Shown piece by piece: positions 1 through 7,232 of a stretch of DNA of 29,920 nucleotides. Numbering within the stretch: position 1 is the first letter of the stretch; each line of letters begins with the position of its first letter. Origin of the DNA: Candidatus Saccharibacteria bacterium UBA2866 (GTDB lineage Bacteria; Patescibacteriota; Saccharimonadia; Saccharimonadales; Saccharimonadaceae); assembly GCA_002350545.1 (NCBI GenBank), contig DEEY01000001.1, forward strand, positions 7,744 through 37,663. Reading direction: 5' to 3'. A program made the translations under genes and the position numbers. The notes below the pieces were generated by a model. It saw only the letters and a list, made by a program, of their open reading frames with translations. It searched no databases and had not been told where the DNA came from.

Positions 1-207
1 AATAATCACCTTATGTGCTCGCTTCAAATACTCATTTGCAAGCCTGCCATATCCCCCACCAATATCTGCAAATTTTTCCATTCTCTTAGGGAGTAACTTC
101 CGAATTGCCATTCGGTCTGCCTGATCTTCGTATTCTCGATCAGCATCTTCCCAAAAGATTTTTTTATAATCGTATCCATTATAATCCGAAATAACTTTTT
201 CACTCAT
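1..207 (-). CDS. SAM-dependent methyltransferase, N-terminal part
   Basis: This is the first 69 codons of a gene that runs off the left edge. The residues around 46-54 read DIGGGYGRL, which is the glycine-rich motif I that binds S-adenosylmethionine in class I methyltransferases. The preceding stretch (YKKIFWEDADREYEDQADR) is a typical N-terminal helix region of small-molecule methyltransferases. The substrate cannot be told because the acceptor-binding part is outside the window. The ATG at 207 is supported by a TGG-TATAAT box that ends 7 nt upstream, so the mRNA is probably leaderless. It is followed on the same strand by nothing visible; upstream lies the pilB-like gene, whose stop is 19 nt before this start. 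Confidence 0.75.
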   Translation of the reverse strand, partial: MSEKVISDYNGYDYKKIFWEDADREYEDQADRMAIRKLLPKRMEKFADIGGGYGRLANEYLKRAHKVII

Positions 208-214
208 AGCCACT

Positions 215-223
215 ATTATACCA
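215..223 (-). promoter_or_regulatory. Extended -10 promoter of the methyltransferase gene
   Basis: On the minus strand the bases read TGG-TATAAT, followed by 7 nt and then ATG. The expected transcription start falls on or beside the start codon. The box lies just upstream of the pilB stop codon region, so this gene has its own promoter. Confidence 0.6.
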
Positions 224-226
224 TAT

Positions 227-1849
227 TTATATTACTCTAGAAACTTCTTCTAAGGTCGTTTCGCCCCTAAGTGCTGCTAACACCCCCTTCTGTTCCAAAG
301 TCAGCATTCCGTTTTTACGTGCTGCCTTCTCAATCGCATCGGTATTAATATCCGCCACATCTCCTCGAATAAATGCTTGAATATCATCACTTACAATTAA
401 TTGCTCCATAATTACCGTCCGTCCATCATAGCCAAAAGGAAATTCTTCCGTCACTACTGGATCAAATAGTTTAATCTCATCCAAATTCACCCCTGACAAT
501 ACATCCTGTGAAGCATCTTTTAAGACTTCACGGATATATTTTACCTCTGCCTCCGTTGCAGCACGTTCCTTCTTGGAAGAAGCTAATTTTCTCACCAACC
601 GCTGCGCCATCACTAATCTAATTGACGACGAAAAAATTGGGTTCACGCCGATTAAATCAATCATTCTCGAAAAAGCCGCCGAAGTCGAATTCGCATGAAA
701 TGACGACAAGACCAAATGACCAGTAATCGAAGCCTGAATCGCCGTTTTCGCTGTATCAGCATCACGAATCTCCCCCACCATCACCACATCCGGATCTAGA
801 CGCAAAACCGAACGTAAAGCCTCTGCAAATGATCCGCCATCATTTGTATGAATCGGAATCTGTGAAATCCCAGTAATTCCGTATTCAATCGGGTCTTCCA
901 AAGTAATAATCTTTCGGTCTGTCGTGTTCAAAGCATTCAACATTGAATAAAGAGTCGTCGATTTACCAGAACCCGTCGGCCCTACCATCAACACTAAGCC
1001 TCTAGGATGCGAAATTACTTCATTTATTTCTGTTAGTTCTTCTTTAGACAACCCCAACAAATCCAAATTAAGTAACGATTCATCAAAGTTAAACAAACGT
1101 AGCACCGCGTCCTGCCCATACATTGTTGGCACAGTTTCCACGCGAATGTTCAAAAGATGAGTCGCCCCGTCTCGGTGGATTTCTTTTTGCATATGCCCAG
1201 ATTGTGGCTTGTTAGATGCCATTGACACGTTCGCTCGTGACGACAATTCCCCCATAAAAATCCGATACCTATCCCTATCAATATTTGCCACCGGGTGCAA
1301 AATTCCATCCACCCGCATCCGAATCCGTATTTCGCCTCTCATATTTTCAATATGAATATCCGAAGCTTCCAATTTATCCGCCTGGTCAATCAAAAAGTCA
1401 AACACCTTTTCCGTTGACACCTGCGCCAAGGTCTGCGACACCGAAGCAATCGTTTCCGAATCACCCTCTCCTGCAATTTTGATGTCGTCATAATGCACCT
1501 GTTTTGGCGGATCATATCTTAGCATGAATACCTTGTAAGCCGAGCCAGAAATCAAGAAAAAGTCCACCCGCTCCCCCTCATCATTATATTCGCGTCGCAT
1601 TTTTTCAATTAAAGACCGTGGTGTCTGGCTCGTCACCATAAACTGATAGTGCTCTTCGCCACCACCTTTTTGTAAAGGAATAATAAAATCCTGATGCATT
1701 TGTTTCACGTCAAGCAAATCCTTTACTAAAGGAATCTCATTTTCAAATTCTCTCGTATCAAGATATGGAAAACCCAAAATCCGCGCCCGATTTCTCGTCG
1801 CCTCTTCTTCATTCTCCCTACGCTTCACCTGCACTTCATCTTCGTTCAT
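227..1849 (-). CDS. pilB: Type IV pilus assembly / GspE-family secretion ATPase (PilB-like)
   Basis: This 540-residue protein is a hexameric motor ATPase of the GspE/PilB/PilT superfamily, which extends pili at the cytoplasmic face of the inner-membrane platform. Landmarks in order: an N-terminal domain, ASDIHIE at about 162-168, Walker A GPTGSGKST at 290-298, the Asp box/Walker B segment LRLDPDVVMVGEIRD at about 349-363, and the His box region TGHLVLSSFHAN near 377-387. The C-terminal zinc module is unusual: PilB and GspE normally carry two CxxC pairs after the RLVRKL motif, but here that site reads RLVRKLASSKK and I see no cysteine in the whole protein. PilT-type retraction ATPases also lack the module but are shorter (about 350 residues), so PilB is preferred. 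The ATG lies 7 nt after a TATAAT box. A pilin-like gene and comEC occur later in the window. Confidence 0.9.
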   Translation of the reverse strand: MNEDEVQVKRRENEEEATRNRARILGFPYLDTREFENEIPLVKDLLDVKQMHQDFIIPLQKGGGEEHYQFMVTSQTPRSLIEKMRREYNDEGERVDFFLISGSAYKVFMLRYDPPKQVHYDDIKIAGEGDSETIASVSQTLAQVSTEKVFDFLIDQADKLEASDIHIENMRGEIRIRMRVDGILHPVANIDRDRYRIFMGELSSRANVSMASNKPQSGHMQKEIHRDGATHLLNIRVETVPTMYGQDAVLRLFNFDESLLNLDLLGLSKEELTEINEVISHPRGLVLMVGPTGSGKSTTLYSMLNALNTTDRKIITLEDPIEYGITGISQIPIHTNDGGSFAEALRSVLRLDPDVVMVGEIRDADTAKTAIQASITGHLVLSSFHANSTSAAFSRMIDLIGVNPIFSSSIRLVMAQRLVRKLASSKKERAATEAEVKYIREVLKDASQDVLSGVNLDEIKLFDPVVTEEFPFGYDGRTVIMEQLIVSDDIQAFIRGDVADINTDAIEKAARKNGMLTLEQKGVLAALRGETTLEEVSRVI

Positions 1850-1856
1850 ATCTCAT

Positions 1857-1865
1857 ATTATAGCA
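1857..1865 (-). promoter_or_regulatory. Extended -10 promoter of the pilB-like gene
   Basis: The minus strand reads TGC-TATAAT, then 7 nt, then the pilB ATG. No ribosome-binding site fits between them, consistent with a leaderless transcript. It borders the palindrome at 1881-1955. Confidence 0.6.
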
Positions 1866-1880
1866 TAAACATTTCAAAAT

Positions 1881-1955
1881 AACACAAATATCCTTTTGAG
1901 GACCATAAGCTTGGGCGAACGCCCTTGAGTGTGTCCGAAAAAGGATATTTGTGTT
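1881..1955. repeat. Palindromic element between divergent pilB-like and membrane-protein genes
   Basis: The arms AACACAAATATCCTTTT (1881-1897) and its exact reverse complement (1939-1955) are 17 bp and enclose 41 nt. Inside is a small hairpin, GGGCG-AA-CGCCC (1913-1924). The inner borders read GAGGAC on the left and GTGTCCGA on the right, the same border bases as the two coding-region elements at 17400 and 18601. The right arm ends on the first base of the TATAAT box that drives the gene at 1967. It may be a shortened relative of those elements or simply a hairpin in a divergent promoter region. Confidence 0.7.
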
Positions 1956-1960
1956 ATAAT
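1952..1960 (+). promoter_or_regulatory. Extended -10 promoter of the gene at 1967
   Basis: TGT-TATAAT is followed by 6 nt and the ATG at 1967, which suggests leaderless transcription. The box overlaps the end of the palindrome at 1881-1955, so a cruciform or bound protein there could affect it. Confidence 0.65.
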
Positions 1961-1966
1961 GTGTTT

Positions 1967-2347
1967 ATGGCTATAACCGAAATGATCCTATGGTGGTATT
2001 CTTCCGGCTGGAAAGTTTTTGTTGGTAAACTAAAAACCGGCCTAGAAAGTATCACTGATTTCTTCTCCATGGGTTCTCTTATTCGCACTCTTTTCAAACC
2101 TTATCGCCAAATCTCTGCCGAAGTCGCTGGCGACGGCGCCTCCCTCGACTTAAAGTTTCAAATGTTCTTAGATCGCCTCATTTCTCGCATCGTCGGTTTC
2201 TTTTCTCGTCTTATTCTACTGCTTACTGGTATTATGATGATTATTGTAGGTGGTATTATTAGTCTCATTTTAATCATTCTTTGGCCCTTCATCCCTCTAC
2301 TGCCTATTGCAGGTATTATTCTCACCACTATGGGGGTAGTCTTATGA
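1967..2347 (+). CDS. Small integral membrane protein of unknown function
   Basis: I do not recognise this 126-residue protein. The first half is amphipathic and soluble-looking (MAITEMILWWYSSGWKVFVG, then a SLIRTLFKPYRQI stretch). The second half holds two hydrophobic segments: roughly residues 71-98 (VGFFSRLILLLTGIMMIIVG) and 99-124 (isoleucine- and leucine-rich with two prolines). A longer frame opens at 1925, but the ATG at 1967 is chosen because it lies 6 nt after a TGT-TATAAT promoter box. Its stop TGA overlaps the ATG of the Clp-like gene (ATGA at 2344-2347), so the two are translationally coupled and the products probably work together at the membrane. The Clp-like partner also begins with membrane helices. 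Confidence 0.8.
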   Translation: MAITEMILWWYSSGWKVFVGKLKTGLESITDFFSMGSLIRTLFKPYRQISAEVAGDGASLDLKFQMFLDRLISRIVGFFSRLILLLTGIMMIIVGGIISLILIILWPFIPLLPIAGIILTTMGVVL

Positions 2348-4728
2348 GTGCCACCTTTAACCCTAAAAATCCTCGCGTCCATCAAGCACGACAAAAGAAG
2401 TCTTTCCATAACCCAATTATCATCGCTCTGTGTTATCTACTCTTCGTCGCCTTTCTCGCTGGCGGCATCACTCTACTCTTCATCCACAGTTCTCTTGGTT
2501 GGCTTTTCATCGGTTTTTGCGTTTGGCCTCTCATGCTTATCTTCTGGATTAAAAACGCCCTTAAAACCGTCCCCATTAAAAACACCAACGATTTCACCGA
2601 TTTACTTTCTGAAGATTTACTTCTGAAGCTAACCGACAAAACTACTCCTACAGAACTAGTCAAAATCCTACCCACCATCAACAGTGGGGCTTTCCTGATG
2701 GCCCGTTTCGAGCTCACCATCCCACTATTCGAACAGTTATTACAATTTCTTCCTGCCGCCACCGAACCAATTTATGATTGCTGTCTCAAAATTCGCGAAA
2801 AAACCAACTCCGAAGAGATCACCGGTGCCGTCCTTGTTGTAGCCGTCATCGAAAATCTTCCAAATTACGAAAACCTCCTTAACGAGTTCAAACTTAGTAT
2901 TAATGATTTATATGATGGTGTTATCTGGTATAACTATCTTCACGGCATCGTCAAGGACAGTAAAAAACCTGTTCATTCCGGAGGCATTGCTCGCGACCTC
3001 TCCTTCGGCTTCACACCCACCTTGCAACACTTTGCTACCAACCTGTCTAGCCGCTATTATGGTGACAATACCCATATTCAGCAGGCCGAAAACCATCAAA
3101 TCATCGACCAAATCATCCAGACTTTTTCTAAAGGCGGTCGTCAAAATGTCGCTTTAATCGGCGCCTATGGTTCTGGACGCTCTAATATTGTTAATAACCT
3201 TGCTCAAACTCTTTTAAACGCTGATGCTAAAATCCCATCAAATGTAAAATTCCGCCAAATCTACTCACTTGATGTTTCTAGTCTTATTTCTAACACCAAA
3301 AACCGTGGCGAACTTGAATACCTCCTAATCAAAATTTTTAACGAAATCTACTCTGCCAAGAACATCATTCTTTGTCTTAAAAATGCTCATCTCTTCTTTG
3401 AAGAAGGTCCTGGCTCAATTGATATTTCAAACACCCTAACCCCTATTATTCAATCCGGCAGCATTCGCATGATTCTTATCATGGACGACCAAAAATTCCT
3501 CGAAATCTCCGCCAAAAACCCCGCCCTTGCCAGTTCCTTAAACAAAATTATGGTTCACCCATCGAATCGCGAAGAGACCATAAAAATTCTCATGGACCAG
3601 GTCCCCTACTTCGAACATGCAAAAGGCGTTGTTTATACATATAAATCTCTTATTACTGCCTATCGTCTCAGCGAACAGTACATCCATGACGTCGAAATGC
3701 CAGGCAAAGCTAAACTACTATTAGAATCCGCCGCTAGCTTCGCCGAAAATGGTCTCGTCACCGACAAATCCGTCGAAACTGCTGTCGAAAACTCTTACGG
3801 CGTCAAAGTCAAAGTCGCTGAAAATACTGAAGATCGCGACAAACTCCTAAATCTCGAGCAGCTCATTCACGAACGCATGATCGATCAAAAAGAAGCTGTC
3901 TCTGCCGTTTCAAATGCCCTACGTCGCGCTGGTGCTGGCGTTAAGAATCAAAACCGGCCCATCGGCACTTTCCTCTTCCTTGGCCCCACCGGTGTCGGTA
4001 AAACCGAACTCGCCAAATCCCTCTCTCATGTTTACTTCAATGGCGAAGACAATATCATTCGTCTTGATATGAACGAATTTGTCTCTAGCTCCGACGTTTC
4101 TCGTTTAATCAAAGACGGTGCTTCCGATTCGCTTAGCCTCACCGCTCAAGTCATGAAACAACCTTTTTCCGTTATCCTCCTCGACGAAATCGAAAAAGCC
4201 CACCCCTCTGTACTTACCACATTGCTCCAAGTTCTCGATGAAGGCATCCTTCGTGACGAAAAAAACCGCGAAATCAGCTTCCGCGACTCTATCATTATCG
4301 CAACTTCTAATGCTGGCGCAAATACCATCCGCGAGAAAATCGAATCCGGCATTAATATCAACGAATTCAAGGAAGAACTCATCGAGTCCCTTATTAATTC
4401 AAATGAATTTAAGCCCGAATTTCTAAACCGTTTTGACGAAATCTGTCTTTTCAAACCTCTCGGCAAAGAGGATTTAGTTCAAATTCTCGACCTTATTATC
4501 GCATCCACCAACAAAACCCTCGAGCCACAAAAAATCTCCGTCACCGTCACCGAAGAAGCCAAACAAATCCTCATCGACCAAGGCTACGATCCCAAAATGG
4601 GTGCTCGCCCAATGCGTCGCATCGTTCAAAAAACTGTCGAAAATATCGTCGCTGCCGCTATTCTATCTGGTGCCGCCCAACCAGGCAGTACACTCACTAT
4701 TACTCCAGATCAAATCACTATTAATTAA
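2344..4728 (+). CDS. Membrane-anchored Clp-like AAA+ ATPase with degenerate first domain
   Basis: This 794-residue protein belongs to the ClpA/ClpC/ClpB group. Two hydrophobic segments at about 24-47 and 52-70 anchor the N terminus, which is not usual for soluble Clp ATPases. The first AAA module has GAYGSGRS at 273-280, with Arg where Walker A has Lys, and the Walker B position reads IILCLKNAH (341-349) without the Asp-Glu pair, so it probably does not hydrolyse ATP. The second module is intact: GPTGVGKT at 547-554, ILLDE at 611-615, TSNAG, an arginine-finger region FLNRFDEI, and the C-terminal MGARPMRR motif. The segment between SRLI and QPFSVILLDE lacks the aromatic GYVG pore loop used to thread substrate. 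The ATG overlaps the upstream stop. No clpP is present. The 3' end overlaps the convergent DUF1846 gene by 8 nt. Confidence 0.88.
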   Translation: MSATFNPKNPRVHQARQKKSFHNPIIIALCYLLFVAFLAGGITLLFIHSSLGWLFIGFCVWPLMLIFWIKNALKTVPIKNTNDFTDLLSEDLLLKLTDKTTPTELVKILPTINSGAFLMARFELTIPLFEQLLQFLPAATEPIYDCCLKIREKTNSEEITGAVLVVAVIENLPNYENLLNEFKLSINDLYDGVIWYNYLHGIVKDSKKPVHSGGIARDLSFGFTPTLQHFATNLSSRYYGDNTHIQQAENHQIIDQIIQTFSKGGRQNVALIGAYGSGRSNIVNNLAQTLLNADAKIPSNVKFRQIYSLDVSSLISNTKNRGELEYLLIKIFNEIYSAKNIILCLKNAHLFFEEGPGSIDISNTLTPIIQSGSIRMILIMDDQKFLEISAKNPALASSLNKIMVHPSNREETIKILMDQVPYFEHAKGVVYTYKSLITAYRLSEQYIHDVEMPGKAKLLLESAASFAENGLVTDKSVETAVENSYGVKVKVAENTEDRDKLLNLEQLIHERMIDQKEAVSAVSNALRRAGAGVKNQNRPIGTFLFLGPTGVGKTELAKSLSHVYFNGEDNIIRLDMNEFVSSSDVSRLIKDGASDSLSLTAQVMKQPFSVILLDEIEKAHPSVLTTLLQVLDEGILRDEKNREISFRDSIIIATSNAGANTIREKIESGININEFKEELIESLINSNEFKPEFLNRFDEICLFKPLGKEDLVQILDLIIASTNKTLEPQKISVTVTEEAKQILIDQGYDPKMGARPMRRIVQKTVENIVAAAILSGAAQPGSTLTITPDQITIN

Positions 4729-6184
4729 TATCTATTTCTGTACCACAAGTTGCATTAATTCCCAGATTCGACAAAATTATCATTTCGTCATCCGGAACCA
4801 TATGCGTTGCATGAAGCTCCGCACCATCTAGTTTATCCAGACTCTCCAAAGCCTTTTTCACCATTGGGTTCGTTGTCGAGCAAATTGATAGTGCACCCAA
4901 AACTTCACCCAATTTCAAATATGATTCCTTAAAATTGGAAGTTTTATTCTTTACTTCAAGAATCGGCTCTAGCACCATTGGCGCAATCAAATCCACTTCG
5001 TCCGGAATCTTATTCATCACTTTAAGCGTGTTTAAGAAAGCTGCTGCTACCGGCGAAAGAAAACCAGTTTTACGCCCAGTCACGTATTTTTTACCAACCT
5101 TAATACAGGCGCTTGGTAAATTCCCAGAATTGATCTTTTTATCTTCTGCCATACCTGCCACAATCCTATCGTTCTCCGATACACCCAACTCATTCATTAA
5201 CAGTTTAATTCGCTCTGGTACTTCCGGCCCAACCAATCCTTTTTTCAAATCCACCATCGCCCGGTAATATCTTCTAATTATTTCATCAGAAGCCGCCTTT
5301 TGAATCGCCTTATCGTCCGTAATACATTCGCCAATCACGTTTACACCCATATCCGTTGGCGAATAATAAACATTTTTACCAGTAATTCGATGTAAAATTT
5401 CTTTCAAAACCGGAAAAGTCTCCAGGTCTCGATTATAATTCACTGCTGGCACGCCATATTTTTCCAAATGGAAATAATCAATCATATTTTTATCATTTAA
5501 ATCTGCCGTTGCCGCCTCATATGCCAAATTCACCGGGTGTTTCAAAGGCAAAGACCATACCGGAAAAGTTTCAAATTTTGCATAACCCGCATTCACTCCC
5601 CTTTTACTTTCATGATAAAGCTGCGATAAAGATGTCGCCAGTTTACCAGAACACGGCCCTGGCGCCGAAACCACTACCAAAGGCTTCGTGGTTTTAACAT
5701 ACGGATTCGCGCCATACCCCTCTTCCGATACAATTGTATCCACATCTGTCGGATAACCTTTGGTAAAAGTATGGAAATAAGTTTTTACCTTATAATCCTT
5801 CAACCGATTCGCAAAATCCAACGCCTTCTTTTGCCCATCAAATAATGTAATCACTACCGAACTAACCAAAAGCCCCTTCGCTCTTAGAAACTCGATTAAT
5901 CTCAAAACTTCTGTTTCATATGAAATCATATGGTCCGCCCGGATTTTCGATTTTTCGATCGCGTTCGCATTAATACAAAGGATTATTTCTGCATTATCCT
6001 TAAATTCTTGCAATAGTCTAATTTTTAAATCAGGAAAAAACCCGGGGAGAGTCCGGGCCGCATGTTGATCATCAATTAATTTCCCCCCAAATTCAATGTA
6101 GAGTTTGTCAAACATTTTGATGCGTTTCTCAATCTTCTTTTTCTGGACTTTCAAGTACTTCTCAGCATCAAAACATTTTTTCAC
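4721..6184 (-). CDS. DUF1846 / UPF0371 family protein
   Basis: This 487-residue protein matches the uncharacterised DUF1846 (UPF0371) family in length and sequence, with the N-terminal FDAEKYLKVQ pattern, a VSAPGPCSGKLATSLSQLYH segment resembling a nucleotide-binding loop, and YAKFETFPVWSLPLKHPVN after it. The biochemical role is not established. A frame with an upstream start opens at 6208, but the GTG at 6184 is chosen: AAAGGAGGT lies 4 nt before it, and the resulting N terminus (MKKCFDAEKYL) matches the family pattern. The promoter is TGT-TATAAT at 6217-6225, giving a short leader. It lies directly downstream of tRNA-Ser on the same strand, and the 3' end meets the Clp-like gene with an 8-nt overlap. 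Confidence 0.88.
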   Translation of the reverse strand: MKKCFDAEKYLKVQKKKIEKRIKMFDKLYIEFGGKLIDDQHAARTLPGFFPDLKIRLLQEFKDNAEIILCINANAIEKSKIRADHMISYETEVLRLIEFLRAKGLLVSSVVITLFDGQKKALDFANRLKDYKVKTYFHTFTKGYPTDVDTIVSEEGYGANPYVKTTKPLVVVSAPGPCSGKLATSLSQLYHESKRGVNAGYAKFETFPVWSLPLKHPVNLAYEAATADLNDKNMIDYFHLEKYGVPAVNYNRDLETFPVLKEILHRITGKNVYYSPTDMGVNVIGECITDDKAIQKAASDEIIRRYYRAMVDLKKGLVGPEVPERIKLLMNELGVSENDRIVAGMAEDKKINSGNLPSACIKVGKKYVTGRKTGFLSPVAAAFLNTLKVMNKIPDEVDLIAPMVLEPILEVKNKTSNFKESYLKLGEVLGALSICSTTNPMVKKALESLDKLDGAELHATHMVPDDEMIILSNLGINATCGTEIDIN

Positions 6185-6216
6185 TTTTACCTCCTTTATA
6201 AACAACAATAATTATC

Positions 6217-6225
6217 ATTATAACA
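6217..6225 (-). promoter_or_regulatory. Extended -10 promoter of the DUF1846 gene
   Basis: The minus strand reads TGT-TATAAT about 30 nt before the GTG start, leaving room for the strong AAAGGAGGT ribosome-binding site. This contrasts with the many genes here whose box sits directly before the start codon. Confidence 0.55.
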
Positions 6226-6232
6226 CAAAAAA

Positions 6233-6322
6233 TGGCGGAAAGGAGGAGATTCGAACTCCTGAAAGCCTTTCGACTTTGCTGGTTTTCAAGACCAGTGCCT
6301 TCAACCACTCGGCCACCTTTCC
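6233..6322 (-). tRNA. tRNA-Ser (anticodon TGA)
   Basis: The minus strand folds as a class II tRNA. The acceptor GGAAAGG pairs with CCTTTCC, followed by discriminator G and an encoded CCA. The D arm is GCCGAGTGGTTGAAGGC. The anticodon arm CTGGT-CTTGAAA-ACCAG carries TGA. A long variable arm (around CAAAGTCGAAAGGCTTT) is as expected for serine, and the T arm contains GTTCGAATC. A TGA-TATAAT box lies 7 nt upstream of the mature 5' end. Confidence 0.97.
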
Positions 6323-6329
6323 GTCTCTA

Positions 6330-6338
6330 ATTATATCA
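6330..6338 (-). promoter_or_regulatory. Extended -10 promoter of tRNA-Ser
   Basis: TGA-TATAAT on the minus strand with 7 nt to the first base of the mature tRNA. The distance calibrates the transcription start relative to this box in this genome. Confidence 0.65.
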
Positions 6339-6353
6339 TAAAACACCAAAATA

Positions 6354-6362
6354 TGTTATAAT
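6354..6362 (+). promoter_or_regulatory. Extended -10 promoter of the 34-residue peptide gene
   Basis: TGT-TATAAT followed by 6 nt and ATG at 6369. It is divergent from the tRNA-Ser promoter 16 nt away. Confidence 0.65.
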
Positions 6363-6368
6363 AATCCT

Positions 6369-6473
6369 ATGGCAAGAAAAATCAAACTGCGACCAATCTC
6401 TAAACAGAATCGCAACAATAATCATAAACACAGCGACAAGCGCAAACATCCGCGCCTAAAAAACGGTCGCTAA
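6369..6473 (+). CDS. 34-residue, very basic small protein
   Basis: This short frame encodes MARKIKLRPISKQNR followed by an Asn/His/Lys/Arg-rich tail ending in RLKNGR. About 14 of 34 residues are Lys or Arg, with almost no acidic residues. Such composition is typical of ribosome-associated or nucleic-acid-binding small proteins, but it does not match a ribosomal protein that I can name. The case for a real gene is its context: a TGT-TATAAT box 6 nt before the ATG, as in other genes here, and a strong terminator immediately after the stop. It is convergent with yebC and shares that terminator. Confidence 0.65.
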   Translation: MARKIKLRPISKQNRNNNHKHSDKRKHPRLKNGR

Positions 6474-6475
6474 AA

Positions 6476-6506
6476 AATAATCCCCGTTCTAACGGGGATT
6501 ATTTTT
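6476..6506. terminator. Bidirectional intrinsic terminator
   Basis: The stem AATAATCCCCGTT pairs with AACGGGGATTATT around a CT loop, flanked by A residues on the left and T residues on the right. It can end transcripts of both the small basic protein gene and the convergent yebC, whose stop codon overlaps its right edge. Confidence 0.85.
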
Positions 6507-7206
6507 ATTCTGCATTTGTATACACATTCGTTACATCATCTAAATCATCAATTGCCGATAGTAGCTTCTCCAACTTTTCCGCATTCTCCCCCTCCACCGG
6601 CACATATGATGACGGCACATATTGTACTTCTGCTGAAGTCACCGTTAGTCCAGCATCAGAAAGCGCTTTATTTACTTTCATCAAATCCGAAGCGGCAGTA
6701 TAAATCACCGAACCTTCGTCCTCATCAGCTACATCTTCCGCTCCAGCGTCAAGCGCCGCCATCATCACCTCGTCACCTTTTTCAGTTACTTCAACCACGC
6801 CCTTGCGTGCAAACTGAAACATCACCGAACCACTATCCGCCATTCGCCCACCATTTTTATCTAAAGTATGGCGCACTTCCGGCAAAGTCCGATTCTTATT
6901 ATCCGTCGCTACTTCAATCACTATTCCTACGCCCCCCGGCCCATAGGCTTCATAAACTTCCTCAATCAAAGCTGCCGCCGATTTATCTGCTGCTCTTGCA
7001 ATCGCTCTTTCAATATTTGCCTTCGGCATATTTGCATGTCTAGCCTTCTCTAGTACCATCGCAAGTGACGGGTTCATCGATGGATCTGTACCACCTCTAG
7101 CCGCAATCGCAATCTGATTACCTATTTTCGTAAAAAGTGCTCCACGCTTGGCGTCCACCACTGCTTTTTGGCGCTTTGTTGTCGCCCATTTACTGTGTCC
7201 AGACAT
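6505..7206 (-). CDS. yebC: YebC/TACO1-family protein (transcriptional regulator / translation factor)
   Basis: The 233-residue product is a full-length YebC family member: it opens with MSGHSKWATTKRQKAVVDAKRG and contains NMPKANIERAI and YEAYGPGGVGIVIEV, the family signatures. Family members bind DNA as regulators in some bacteria, while others act as translation factors that relieve ribosome stalling on proline-rich stretches; the sequence alone does not decide between these roles. The start is well placed, with AAAGGAG a few nt upstream (leader sequence around 7208-7215). The gene follows comEC on the same strand with a 26-nt gap. Confidence 0.95.
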   Translation of the reverse strand: MSGHSKWATTKRQKAVVDAKRGALFTKIGNQIAIAARGGTDPSMNPSLAMVLEKARHANMPKANIERAIARAADKSAAALIEEVYEAYGPGGVGIVIEVATDNKNRTLPEVRHTLDKNGGRMADSGSVMFQFARKGVVEVTEKGDEVMMAALDAGAEDVADEDEGSVIYTAASDLMKVNKALSDAGLTVTSAEVQYVPSSYVPVEGENAEKLEKLLSAIDDLDDVTNVYTNAE

Positions 7207-7232
7207 AAAACTCCTTTAGAATTAACTGATAT

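Noticed and set aside
1925..1966. Upstream extension of the membrane protein at 1967
   Set aside because: The extension runs through the palindrome arm and the TATAAT box, and the ATG at 1967 has the promoter spacing seen in other genes.
6516..7043. Long frame on the + strand inside yebC
   Set aside because: Its composition (Leu, Pro, His, Ser) is typical of the antisense reading of a GC-biased gene, and yebC on the other strand is unambiguous.
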